Shown here piece after piece: positions 1 through 7,217 of a DNA stretch of 15,326 nucleotides. A program made the translations under genes and the position numbers. Source of the stretch: an uncultured Clostridia bacterium (GTDB lineage: Bacteria > Bacillota > Clostridia > Oscillospirales > Ruminococcaceae); the NCBI GenBank assembly GCA_947584825.1, contig CANPWR010000021.1, positions 1-15,326 on the forward strand, given 5' to 3'. The stretch's first letter is position 1, and each line of letters opens with the position of its first letter. The notes below the pieces were generated by a model, which was given only the letters and a program-made list of their open reading frames with translations, made no database searches and was not told the origin of the DNA.

Positions 1-305
1 GTGTCGAACGGCTTTGTGATATAATCGACAGCACCGCCCATAAGAAGTTCTACCTTGTCATTTACGTCTATCTTGGCACTCACCACAATAACAGGTGTGT
101 CTTTGATTTGCGGAAGTACTTCCTCTCCATTTAAGCCGGGAAGCATTAGGTCAAGAAGAACAAGATCAGGTTTATGCGAAGAAAAAAACAACAGAGCCTC
201 CGTGCCGGAGTATGCACGGGAAACTTTATAACCCTCCTTTGAAAGCACTTCTTCAAGCATATTACCTATATGAACGTCATCGTCTATAATCATTATATTT
301 TTCAT
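1..305 (-). CDS. Response regulator, receiver domain (partial, C-terminus outside window)
   Basis: Hand translation from the ATG at 305 gives about 101 codons of a CheY-like receiver domain that runs off the left edge. It begins MKNIMIIDDDVHIGN. The acidic triad D8-D10, the phospho-acceptor D52 in LVLLDLMLPG, the switch serine in VVSAK (S76) and the conserved lysine K98 in DYITKPFDT are all present, so phosphorylation should be possible. The output domain lies outside the window. An OmpR-type DNA-binding domain is most likely but cannot be seen. AGGTG about 7 bases upstream of the ATG can serve as ribosome binding site. I see no convincing promoter between the terminator at 340-376 and this start, so its transcription is unclear. 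Family call is firm; subfamily is unknown. Confidence 0.9.
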   Translation of the reverse strand, partial: MKNIMIIDDDVHIGNMLEEVLSKEGYKVSRAYSGTEALLFFSSHKPDLVLLDLMLPGLNGEEVLPQIKDTPVIVVSAKIDVNDKVELLMGGAVDYITKPFD

Positions 306-339
306 CTTATCACCTGTGTTAAATATGTTTTGGTTTGCT

Positions 340-376
340 AAAATAAAACTGACATCGGAATCTGCGATGTCAGTTT
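340..376 (-). terminator. Intrinsic terminator of the lipoprotein gene
   Basis: A perfect 12-bp stem (346-357 with 365-376, core CTGACATCG/CGATGTCAG) with a 7-base loop is followed on the minus strand by a U-rich run (complement of 340-348). It lies just past the lipoprotein stop at 389. Its core stem is nearly the same as that of the ackA terminator at 1380-1417. Confidence 0.85.
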
Positions 377-388
377 CTTGACAATACT

Positions 389-1282
389 TTATTTCACCGT
401 TTTTACCTTTGACCATTTACCATAATACTTCTTTGAACCGACTTTAATATACGATCTGATTTTTATAAAATACTGTTTGTTTGACTTTAAACCTTTGATA
501 CTGGTTTTAGAAGTATTTTTATTAATATTAACAGTTTTTTTGTCTTGAGAAAGACCTCTATTAGTACCCAGGTTTATTTGATAACCTGAGACCTTATATG
601 CTTTTTGCCATTTAACAGCAGTTGCTTGTCCGTTGTTCTTGGCATTTAACCCGGAAACCGGACTTGATTTAATATCTTTTTTATTTGTGTATGCACATAT
701 TGACGCACCGCTGATTAACTTCAACAGATTCCACGATGCAGTCTTTTTGTCTTTTGAAAGCTTTCCGTTTGTGTAAACTATTTTTTGAGGAAATGTAATG
801 CTGAAAGTGAGCTTTATTATATCCTGCATTGCTTTCATATCGCTTTTTGAAATGTTCATAGATTCGTTTAATATTTCGTCTGTAGAGGAATCAAACGCAC
901 CTAACTCAGCGACAAACTTTTTCTTTGTAATAGTGCCCGAATTGAATAATGCAGTATCACCGCTGATTAATTCTTTTTTTACTTTTTTAATGCTGGAGTA
1001 AGGCTCGCTTACATTAAAACATTTATATGTTTCACCTTTTATTGTTTCTTCATATTCTTTAACAGTTGCATTAGGTGATTCCTGCTTTAATTCATCAAAC
1101 AGTTCGTTACCTTCTGAACCCATTTGATTCTCATAATATTCTTTTTGAATTTTAATAACTCCGTTTAGTGTTACAGAACCGTTTGAGTTTATCATTACGT
1201 TTACTTTTTCCTGCATACAGCCTGCCAATGTGGTAACAGCCATCATTGCCGACATTAAAACAGCAAATATCCTTTTTTTCAT
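389..1282 (-). CDS. Lipoprotein with LppM-like region and C-terminal fibronectin type III domain
   Basis: This encodes a 297-residue secreted lipoprotein. The signal peptide begins MKKRIFAVLMSAMM and ends in the lipobox LAGC with Cys22, so it should be anchored on the outer face of the membrane. The stretch after the Cys (VNVMINSNGSVTLNG onward, to about residue 190) resembles the LppM-type lipoprotein domain common in clostridia; this is pattern recognition, moderate confidence. The last 90 or so residues form a fibronectin type III module, ending YFIKIRSYIKVGSKKYYGKW, typical of Firmicutes surface proteins. An upstream in-frame ATG at 1288 lies only one base from the Shine-Dalgarno GGAG. 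The ATG at 1282 has a 7-base spacing and is followed by MKKR, so it is the better start. It has its own consensus promoter and terminator and is probably monocistronic. Function is unknown; binding or envelope maintenance is a guess. Confidence 0.8.
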   Translation of the reverse strand: MKKRIFAVLMSAMMAVTTLAGCMQEKVNVMINSNGSVTLNGVIKIQKEYYENQMGSEGNELFDELKQESPNATVKEYEETIKGETYKCFNVSEPYSSIKKVKKELISGDTALFNSGTITKKKFVAELGAFDSSTDEILNESMNISKSDMKAMQDIIKLTFSITFPQKIVYTNGKLSKDKKTASWNLLKLISGASICAYTNKKDIKSSPVSGLNAKNNGQATAVKWQKAYKVSGYQINLGTNRGLSQDKKTVNINKNTSKTSIKGLKSNKQYFIKIRSYIKVGSKKYYGKWSKVKTVK

Positions 1283-1314
1283 ATACATTCTCCTTCAAGT
1301 TAAATATTTAAATT

Positions 1315-1343
1315 ATTATATAATTAATTTTTGTTTTTGTCAA
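1315..1343 (-). promoter_or_regulatory. Consensus sigma-A promoter of the lipoprotein gene
   Basis: On the minus strand, TTGACA (1343-1338), a 17-base spacer and TATAAT (1320-1315) match the housekeeping consensus exactly. The predicted start near 1308 gives a leader of about 26 bases to the ATG at 1282. Confidence 0.88.
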
Positions 1344-1379
1344 ATAATTATAACGGTATTTTTTGTTATATCAAGTTTG

Positions 1380-1417
1380 TAAAATAAATAACTGACACCG
1401 CAGCCTGCGATGTCAGT
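1380..1417 (-). terminator. Intrinsic terminator of ackA
   Basis: A stem with outer arm ACTGACA..TGTCAGT (1391-1403 with 1405-1417, the innermost pairs opening into the loop) is followed on the minus strand by TTATTTATTTT. One position is a C/A mismatch on the plus strand but a G-U wobble on the minus strand, so it folds better in the ackA transcript. Confidence 0.83.
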
Positions 1418-1435
1418 CAAACGTATGCTCATAAT

Positions 1436-2638
1436 TTAAAGTTTATTTGAAATAAGCTCTAAGGTGTCTCTTGCAATAAGAAGTTCCTCATTGGTCGGAA
1501 CTACCCAAACCTGAACTTTTGATTTAGGTGTTGAAAGTCTTGTAAGTACACCTCTTTTTGAATTTGCTTCAGGGTCTATTTCAATACCGAAGTATTCCAT
1601 ATTCTCGCATACCTTTGCTCTTACATCGGTAGCGTTCTCACCGATTCCTCCTGTGAAAATTATAGCGTCAAGACCGTTCATTACAGCGGCATATGAACCG
1701 ATATACTTCTTTATTTGATATACGAGCATTTCACTTGCAAGCTGCGCTCTTTCATCGCCTTTTTCAGCAGCGGCAGTAATGTCTCTGTTGTCGGACGATA
1801 TGCCGGAAACGCCGAGAAAACCTGATTTTTTGTTCATATAATCGCTCATCTCGCTAGGTGTAAAACCGTGCTTATCCTGAACAAATGTAACAGCAGAAGG
1901 ATCAACGCTTCCTGTTCTTGTTCCCATAAGAACGCCATCAAGAGGAGTAAATCCCATTGAAGTGTCAACTGATTTTCCTCCGTCTACTGCGGTGATCGAC
2001 GAGCCGTTTCCTAAATGGCAGGAAACTATTTTTAAATCTCTGATGTCAGTATCCATTGCCTTAGCAAGAGCCGCTGTAACAAATCTGTGAGATGTTCCGT
2101 GAAAGCCGTATTTTCTCACCGAATAGTTTTTATAATCTTCATACGGCAAACCAAACATAAATGCTTTTGGAGGCATTGTTTGGTGGAAAGCAGTGTCGAA
2201 CACAACAACTTGAGGTACACCTTCAGGTATTACCTTTTTGCAGGCTCTCAGTGCCAGTGCGTGAGGGTGATTGTGTACCGGTGCTAGTTCTGCTAATGAG
2301 TCGATTTTATCTATTACTTCGTCTGTTGCAATGCAGGTTTTATTGAATATCTCAGCTCCCTGCACAATTCTGTGGCCTACAGCTGAGATCTCAGCCATAG
2401 AACTGATAACTGAAGCCTCACCGCTTGTCAAAACTTCGACTAACTTCTCAAAAGCCTCAGTGTGGGTAGGAAAATCGCAGTCCTCATCAATAGCTCTGCC
2501 GTCGAAGGTCTTGTGGGAGACATGACCGTCTATGCCAATGCGGTCGCAGTTTCCCTTTGCAATAACTGCCTCATTTTCCATATCTAGAAGCTGATACTTT
2601 AGAGATGAGCTTCCTGCATTTACTACTAGAATCTTCAT
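1436..2638 (-). CDS. ackA: Acetate kinase
   Basis: Acetate kinase (ATP + acetate to ADP + acetyl phosphate, reversible), cytoplasmic. In a fermenter it makes ATP from acetyl phosphate. The 400 residues match the usual family length. Visible signature and active-site residues are N7 in NAGSSS, R90 in GHRIVQG, D148 in VFDTAFHQTMP, H180 in YGFHGTSH, the phosphate-binding HLGNGSS (208-214), R241 in MGTRTGSVDPS, FTGGIGENA (328-336) and E384 in PTNEE. These correspond to the Methanosarcina enzyme's catalytic Asn7, Arg91, Asp148, His180, Arg241 and Glu384. AAGGAGA sits 8 bases before the ATG. Phosphotransacetylase (pta), its usual partner, is not in the window. The gene is divergent from tmcAL with overlapping promoters and ends at its own terminator, so it is probably monocistronic. 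Confidence 0.98.
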   Translation of the reverse strand: MKILVVNAGSSSLKYQLLDMENEAVIAKGNCDRIGIDGHVSHKTFDGRAIDEDCDFPTHTEAFEKLVEVLTSGEASVISSMAEISAVGHRIVQGAEIFNKTCIATDEVIDKIDSLAELAPVHNHPHALALRACKKVIPEGVPQVVVFDTAFHQTMPPKAFMFGLPYEDYKNYSVRKYGFHGTSHRFVTAALAKAMDTDIRDLKIVSCHLGNGSSITAVDGGKSVDTSMGFTPLDGVLMGTRTGSVDPSAVTFVQDKHGFTPSEMSDYMNKKSGFLGVSGISSDNRDITAAAEKGDERAQLASEMLVYQIKKYIGSYAAVMNGLDAIIFTGGIGENATDVRAKVCENMEYFGIEIDPEANSKRGVLTRLSTPKSKVQVWVVPTNEELLIARDTLELISNKL

Positions 2639-2675
2639 AATTCGTTCTCCTTTTATATATTAATTTTTTGTATAC

Positions 2676-2705
2676 TTGACTTATCCCATTATTATATAAT
2701 ATAAT
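2676..2705 (+). promoter_or_regulatory. Probable promoter of the tmcAL operon
   Basis: TTGACT (2676-2681), an 18-base spacer and TATAAT (2700-2705) give a start near 2712 and a leader of about 95 bases to tmcAL. It overlaps the ackA promoter on the other strand. Confidence 0.6.
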
Positions 2706-2724
2706 ATATTTATCGAAATTTCAA
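2696..2724 (-). promoter_or_regulatory. Probable ackA promoter
   Basis: On the minus strand, TTGAAA (2724-2719), a 17-base spacer and TATTAT (2701-2696) point toward ackA. The region is very AT-rich, so other -10 choices exist nearby. Its -10 overlaps that of the opposite promoter for tmcAL. Confidence 0.6.
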
Positions 2725-2806
2725 GGTTTTGGCAGACTTTTTAGTAAAAAATTTTAGTTATTTTAAGGACAAGTATAAGTATTACTTTTACTAAGAGGAA
2801 CAGATA

Positions 2807-3997
2807 ATGGTTACTTCAATTATTTGTGAATACAATCCTTTTCACAATGGACATAAATATCAAATTGAAAAGGCAAGAGAAAATGGTTCTACTCATATAG
2901 CATCAATTATGAGTGGAGACACCGTTCAGCGGGGAGACGTTGCGATATACTCTAAGCATTTTAGAGCAAAACAGGCAATACTAAACGGAGCTGATTTGGT
3001 TGTTGAACTTCCTGCACCGTTTTGTATATCTTCAGCTGAGGGATTTGCAAAAAGCGGAGTTTATATTGCAAACGCTTTAGGGAGTGATTGTCTCTGCTTT
3101 GGATGTGAAAATGATGACTTAAATGCTCTTACAAAAGCGGCGGAGCTTTCAAGCAGGATCTCCGAAATCAACGGTAAAAGCAAAGAATCAGAGCAGATGA
3201 AAAAGCTTTTAAAAGAAGGTAATTCTTATCCTGCCTCACTATCTAAAATCGCTAAACTTTCGGTAGGCAGAGAGGTTGCAGAGATTTTCAACGCTCCTAA
3301 TAATATCCTTGCTGTTGAATATTTGAAAGCTATTAAAAATACAGGTATCAAAGCTATGCCGATATTAAGAATGGGTGTTGGACATAATGACGATTCTTTG
3401 AACGGAGACTTTGCCAGCGCTTCAAAAATACGGGAGCTTCTAAAAAGCGGACTGCTTGATGAAAATCTGCTTCCATATAAGGGTAATCACGCTGAGATCA
3501 GAGATATAAGAAATATGGAAAAGGGAATTTTATTTAGCTTAATTAAAATGGGTAAAAAGAATCTGAGAGAAATTCCCGACTGCAGCGGAGATTTGGCTAA
3601 CAGAATATCAAAAGCGCTGAAAACGTCAAAAAGCTATGATGAACTTATTGCTAATACAAAAGCAAAGGCGTTTACTTTAGCTCGCATCAGACGGGTAATT
3701 TTGTATGCAGTTTTGGGTATTAAAAGCAGTGATTTTAAGCTTGTTCCGTATGCAAGAGTCTTGGCATTTAACGATAGGGGAGTTGAGATACTTTCTAAGG
3801 CAAAAAAACTTGGCAGGATAGATATTTCAACATCGCTTAAAGAGCTTGAGCATAAAAATTATAACAACAAAAGGCTTGCCGAGTTAGATGCCAGAACAAG
3901 CGATTTTGCAAAGATGTGCCAGAGTGTAATGAGTAATGAGCCGAATGAGTATTCGGTAAAAATAGAAAAAACAAATATAAGTCAGGAGGATAAATAA
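2807..3997 (+). CDS. tmcAL: tRNA(Met) cytidine acetate ligase (TmcAL / YlbM family)
   Basis: TmcAL makes N4-acetylcytidine at the wobble base C34 of elongator tRNA-Met, using free acetate and ATP through an acetyl-adenylate. The 396 residues suit the family. The nucleotidyltransferase-like N-terminus is clear: VTSIICEYNPFHNGH carries the HxGH-type nucleotide-binding signature (residues 13-16), followed by the conserved SGDTVQRGD (36-44) and GADLVVELPAPF (61-72), and later NNILAVEYLKA. AGAGGAA lies 6-8 bases before the ATG. The TAA stop shares its last A with the ATG of the next gene, so the two are translationally coupled. Being back to back with ackA is suggestive because both enzymes use acetate and ATP, but the link is inferred. 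Confidence 0.93.
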   Translation: MVTSIICEYNPFHNGHKYQIEKARENGSTHIASIMSGDTVQRGDVAIYSKHFRAKQAILNGADLVVELPAPFCISSAEGFAKSGVYIANALGSDCLCFGCENDDLNALTKAAELSSRISEINGKSKESEQMKKLLKEGNSYPASLSKIAKLSVGREVAEIFNAPNNILAVEYLKAIKNTGIKAMPILRMGVGHNDDSLNGDFASASKIRELLKSGLLDENLLPYKGNHAEIRDIRNMEKGILFSLIKMGKKNLREIPDCSGDLANRISKALKTSKSYDELIANTKAKAFTLARIRRVILYAVLGIKSSDFKLVPYARVLAFNDRGVEILSKAKKLGRIDISTSLKELEHKNYNNKRLAELDARTSDFAKMCQSVMSNEPNEYSVKIEKTNISQEDK

Positions 3998-4923
3998 TGA
4001 ACTACAGAGAAATTGATTACGATTATTTCGGAAGATGTCTGGAACTTGAGAATGATAAGTGTTCAATGCTTATTATGATAGAAAAAGGACCGAGAATAAT
4101 TTCCTTTAAACTAAACGGAAAAGAGAATATAATGTGCGAGGATAAGAGCGAGCAGACGATTATGACCGGCGGTAAGTTTGCAGAGATGTTCGGTGACGAC
4201 AAGTGGTTCATTTACGGAGGACACAGGCTTTGGGTATCTCCTGAACATGACCCTAAAAGCTATTATCCCGACAATAAAAAGGTAAGCTATGTGATTGAGG
4301 GAAATAAGGTAATATTGACGCCTCCTCCTCAGATTGAAACTGATATGCAGTTTTCTCTTGAGATTGAGCTTTCAGAAACAGATGCTGCTGCAACTGTTAC
4401 TCACAAAATCAAGAATATAGGAAAGTCGAATATGACGATAGCTCCTTGGGCTATGACCGTAGTTGACAAGAATGCTGTTTCTATTATGCCTCAGTCGGAA
4501 AAGGAAACGGGACTTCTCTCAAACAGGAACTTCACTGTTTGGCCTTACACCGACTTGACTGACGATAGATTGTATATAGGTAATAAATACCTGACATTAC
4601 AACAGGTTCCGGGTGCAGAAACAAATATTAAAATTGGATTTAATGACGATAAGGGTTGGCTTGCAAGCCTTAATAAAGGACAGCTTTTTATCAAGAGATT
4701 TCCTTATATTGAGGGCGTTGATTATCCGGATAACAACTGCAACTGCGAGGTGTTTACAAACTTCTTTATGATGGAAATTGAGTCTTTAGGCGAGCTTAAA
4801 GAAACAAAACCTGAAGAAACTCTGACACATATTGAAAGCTGGGAGCTTAAACCTTGTGATGAGGTCTTTAACAGAAGAGATGATAAATCTATAGATGCAT
4901 TTGTCAAAAAGTATATCGGTTAG
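3997..4923 (+). CDS. Galactose-mutarotase-like domain protein (DUF4380-like)
   Basis: A 308-residue protein without signal peptide or membrane segment, so cytoplasmic. The beta-rich composition, the block YGGHRLWVSPEHDP (73-86) and the closing THIESWELKP resemble DUF4380 / galactose-mutarotase-like proteins, a beta-sandwich fold that often binds sugars. That assignment is by pattern only. GGHRLW with the following acidic and His residues (74-85) is the likely ligand site. No substrate can be named. Its ATG overlaps the tmcAL stop by one base and uses AGGAGG at 3984-3989, inside the end of tmcAL. A 34-base gap separates it from the HisA gene. The coupling to tmcAL implies steady co-expression, but a functional link to tRNA modification is not evident. 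Confidence 0.7.
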   Translation: MNYREIDYDYFGRCLELENDKCSMLIMIEKGPRIISFKLNGKENIMCEDKSEQTIMTGGKFAEMFGDDKWFIYGGHRLWVSPEHDPKSYYPDNKKVSYVIEGNKVILTPPPQIETDMQFSLEIELSETDAAATVTHKIKNIGKSNMTIAPWAMTVVDKNAVSIMPQSEKETGLLSNRNFTVWPYTDLTDDRLYIGNKYLTLQQVPGAETNIKIGFNDDKGWLASLNKGQLFIKRFPYIEGVDYPDNNCNCEVFTNFFMMEIESLGELKETKPEETLTHIESWELKPCDEVFNRRDDKSIDAFVKKYIG

Positions 4924-4957
4924 ACACCATATAATAACTAATTTCGGAGGACAGAAA

Positions 4958-5782
4958 ATGAGATTTCGTCCGTGTATTGATATTCATAGCGGAAAGGTAA
5001 AACAGATAGTCGGCGGAAGTCTTTGTGACAATCAAACAAAAAGGGAAAGTTCAATCGCTGATGAAAACTTTGTATCCGATAAAAATGCCGATTATTTTGC
5101 AGAGCTTTATAAAGGCTGTAATCTTTTTGGCGGACATATAATTCTGCTTAATAAGACGGGAACTGATGAGTATCAGGAGGATTTAAAGCAGGCTAAACTT
5201 GCGCTTAAATGCTTTCCAAAAGGATTACAGATTGGCGGGGGAATTACCTCGGATAACGCTTTGGACTTTATTAAAATGGGTGCAAGTCACATTATAGTGA
5301 CCTCATATGTTTTCAAAAACGGCAAGGTCAACATAGAAAACCTAAAGTCGCTTGTTAATGTTGTGGGAAAGAATAAAATCGTACTGGATCTGTCCTGCAG
5401 GAAGTGTGACGGAAAGTATTATATCGTTACCGACAGATGGCAGAAGTTTACGGAAGTAGAAGTTACCACGCAGACCGTTTCGGAGCTTTATAAATACTGT
5501 GATGAGTTTTTGGTACACGCTGTTGATGTTGAGGGAAAGACTTCTGGTATTGATATAGGGCTTTTAAATATTCTTGCGGATTCTGCTGAACTTCTTGCAT
5601 CAAAGCAAGATACAAGAAAAAATATTATTACTTATGCTGGAGGCATAGCGTCACTTGACGATATTAAAAGGATTGAAAAAACAGGAAAGGGAAAAATTGA
5701 TTTTACTATCGGCTCTGCTTTGGATTTATTCGGTGGAAATATTAAATTTGATGACGTTTCTAAATATAACAGCCGGACTTGA
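4958..5782 (+). CDS. hisA: Eukaryotic-type HisA (ProFAR isomerase)
   Basis: Phosphoribosylformimino-5-aminoimidazole carboxamide ribotide isomerase, the fourth step of histidine synthesis, a (beta/alpha)8 barrel. The N-terminus FRPCIDIHSGKVKQIVGGSL matches the eukaryotic HIS6 style rather than the ordinary bacterial HisA style. The catalytic base should be D8. Other family blocks are QIGGGI (91-96, first phosphate site), VLDLSCRKCDGKYYIVTDRW (142-161), HAVDVEGKTSGID (187-199, the likely general-acid loop) and YAGGI (226-230, second phosphate site). The 274 residues are longer than the roughly 240-250 of bacterial HisA. The frame is open upstream to an ATG at 4895, inside the previous gene, but CGGAGGA 7-8 bases before the ATG at 4958 and the family N-terminus fix the start here. 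No other his gene is in the window. Confidence 0.88.
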   Translation: MRFRPCIDIHSGKVKQIVGGSLCDNQTKRESSIADENFVSDKNADYFAELYKGCNLFGGHIILLNKTGTDEYQEDLKQAKLALKCFPKGLQIGGGITSDNALDFIKMGASHIIVTSYVFKNGKVNIENLKSLVNVVGKNKIVLDLSCRKCDGKYYIVTDRWQKFTEVEVTTQTVSELYKYCDEFLVHAVDVEGKTSGIDIGLLNILADSAELLASKQDTRKNIITYAGGIASLDDIKRIEKTGKGKIDFTIGSALDLFGGNIKFDDVSKYNSRT

Positions 5783-5839
5783 TTTTTTGTTAAATCTAAG
5801 GTAAAATAAATTCTAAGAAAATAAAACGGAGGATTATAT

Positions 5840-6736
5840 ATGCAAAGTTTTTTTCAGAATATTTGGGTTAAAAGAGTAATTTCATTGATAAACTTGGCTT
5901 ATGTTGCTGTAATAGCGGTTTTGACGTATGCTACGTTTTTATATGAACTTGAATTTAAACAGGGAGCACAGTTTTCTTTCTTACTTGTATATGTGATTGC
6001 CAGTGCGGTGTTCCTAACGCTTATGATAATTACCAGAGACGAGTTTATTACAAAGCTTGTGGGAATTATTCTTCCGCCTATTGTGTTTCTTTTTGTAATA
6101 TTTAATCTCGGAGACTGGGTTTTGATTATTCCAGCATTTATAGTCGCTATTGTTATATTTTTTGCGGCTTCCAACAACGAAACTTTAAAGGTTATTTTCG
6201 GAACAGTATATTTGCTTATATATGTATTGGGACTTATTATTTTCTTCGTAATTAATTTCCTGTTTGGAGGCTCTAATGTCGAGACTCGACTGGATTCAAA
6301 CTTGGCAAACTATCCTGAGGTTTACTCAGTATATTCAGAACAGATTGACGCTATCAACAGAGTTAATTTTAAAACTACTGCTAATACAGGCAGTGACTCC
6401 GATTTTGAAAAGGACGCTCAGGGAAACTATATTGATAACACTATTTCACCTGACGGAACAATGCAGTTTTATGTTGCCGACGTTCAGGATAACAATGTAG
6501 GAAAGGTATCTATTTTTGTTGTTCCTTACGGTCAGGATAAGAACTTTAAGTTTTTCAGCCTAAAGCAAAAGGGAATCAAGAAAACAGTTTATAATTTTGA
6601 ACGAGGAGAGGTTCCTTTGGTTGCATGGAAGGACAACAATACAATTGAATATCAGGCTAGAGGAAGCTCAAAAATTGAGGAGACTTATGTTGTTCTACCT
6701 GAAAAGAACTATTTTGAATTTTTGGGAATCAGCTAA
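5840..6736 (+). CDS. Membrane protein with five predicted helices and a soluble C-terminal domain
   Basis: I do not recognise this family. The 298 residues begin with a short cytoplasmic tail, then about five hydrophobic helices (near 13-34, 43-62, 68-89, 92-109 and 114-143), then a soluble domain of about 150 residues (145-298). With a cytoplasmic N-terminus and five helices, that domain would lie outside the membrane. It is rich in beta-type and charged residues and ends VLPEKNYFEFLGIS; no catalytic motif stands out. GGAGGA sits 6-7 bases before the ATG. It follows the HisA gene by 57 bases with no terminator between, and a terminator follows at 6794-6829, so it is probably the last gene of the tmcAL operon. 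No cleavable signal peptide is seen. Confidence 0.75.
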   Translation: MQSFFQNIWVKRVISLINLAYVAVIAVLTYATFLYELEFKQGAQFSFLLVYVIASAVFLTLMIITRDEFITKLVGIILPPIVFLFVIFNLGDWVLIIPAFIVAIVIFFAASNNETLKVIFGTVYLLIYVLGLIIFFVINFLFGGSNVETRLDSNLANYPEVYSVYSEQIDAINRVNFKTTANTGSDSDFEKDAQGNYIDNTISPDGTMQFYVADVQDNNVGKVSIFVVPYGQDKNFKFFSLKQKGIKKTVYNFERGEVPLVAWKDNNTIEYQARGSSKIEETYVVLPEKNYFEFLGIS

Positions 6737-6793
6737 TGGCGAACTTTTGGCAGTTTAAAAACTCCTTTGCACATTGTTAAACTTAAATGATTG

Positions 6794-6829
6794 AAGCGTT
6801 CAGGTCAATAAAATGACTTGAACGCTTTT
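6794..6829 (+). terminator. Intrinsic terminator closing the tmcAL operon
   Basis: A 14-bp stem (6794-6807 with 6814-6827, core GCGTTCAGGTCA/TGACTTGAACGC) has a 6-base A/T loop and is followed by TTTT. The single non-Watson-Crick pair is G-U on the plus strand, which supports plus-strand use. Confidence 0.9.
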
Positions 6830-6834
6830 ATCTT

Positions 6835-6942
6835 GCCTATTGCATCTAGGCACTAGTCTGCCGTTGTACAATGTAAACACACTTTACAAACTTCCAAAAG
6901 GCAGAGAGCCTCCGGTGGCTTGCGGTTGTTTCGGCAGTTTTG
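6835..6942 (-). repeat. Left array, copy L1 of the ~108-bp intergenic repeat
   Basis: First of three tandem units. Strand is given relative to the right array. It contains the shared core CTAGTCTGCCG (complement CGGCAGACTAG), GGCAGAGAGCCTCCGG, and ends CGGCAGTTTTG. Its GC-rich hairpin region (near 6910-6926) has lost one base and pairs poorly. Together, 6737-7217 (480 bases) holds the terminator, this array and a promoter, with no gene. Confidence 0.82.
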
Positions 6943-7050
6943 TCTTTTGCATTTAGGTACTAGCCTGCCGTAGTACAAAGTATACACATTATGCTAACTT
7001 ACCAAAGGTAGATTGCCACTGGCGGCTCGCAAGTTGCTTCGGCAGTTTTG
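6943..7050 (-). repeat. Left array, copy L2 of the ~108-bp intergenic repeat
   Basis: Second unit, exactly 108 bases after L1, and the most diverged of the left copies. It keeps CTAGCCTGCCG and ends CGGCAGTTTTG. The block CGGCAG at the end of each left unit can pair with CTGCCG of the next, forming a stem around the junction (for example 7040-7045 with about 7073-7078). Confidence 0.8.
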
Positions 7051-7142
7051 CCTATTGTATCTAGGTGCTAGTCTGCCGTTATACAAAGTAAATACAATTT
7101 ACAAGCTTTCCAAAGGCAGAGAGCCTCCGGCGGCTCGCCGGT
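7051..7142 (-). repeat. Left array, copy L3 (incomplete) of the intergenic repeat
   Basis: Third unit, cut short at 92 bases. It ends in CCGGCGGCTCGCCGG (7127-7141), a 6-bp hairpin with a 3-base loop that is the complement of the hairpin opening right-array copy Ra. One base separates the repeat from the -35 box at 7144. Confidence 0.82.
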
Positions 7143-7143
7143 C

Positions 7144-7172
7144 TTGACAGATTATTCTAACAGGGTTATAAT
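7144..7172 (+). promoter_or_regulatory. Consensus sigma-A promoter of the reductase / ECF operon
   Basis: TTGACA (7144-7149), a 17-base spacer and TATAAT (7167-7172) match the consensus exactly. The predicted start near 7179 gives a leader of about 39 bases. It begins one base after the repeat array. Confidence 0.93.
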
Positions 7173-7217
7173 GTTTATTATAGTCCAGGTGTTAAACTTC
7201 CTTAGGAGAGTATAAGT

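Noticed and set aside
6835..7142. CRISPR array
   Set aside because: Units of about 108 bases diverge along their full length, with no short identical repeats alternating with unique spacers and no cas genes.
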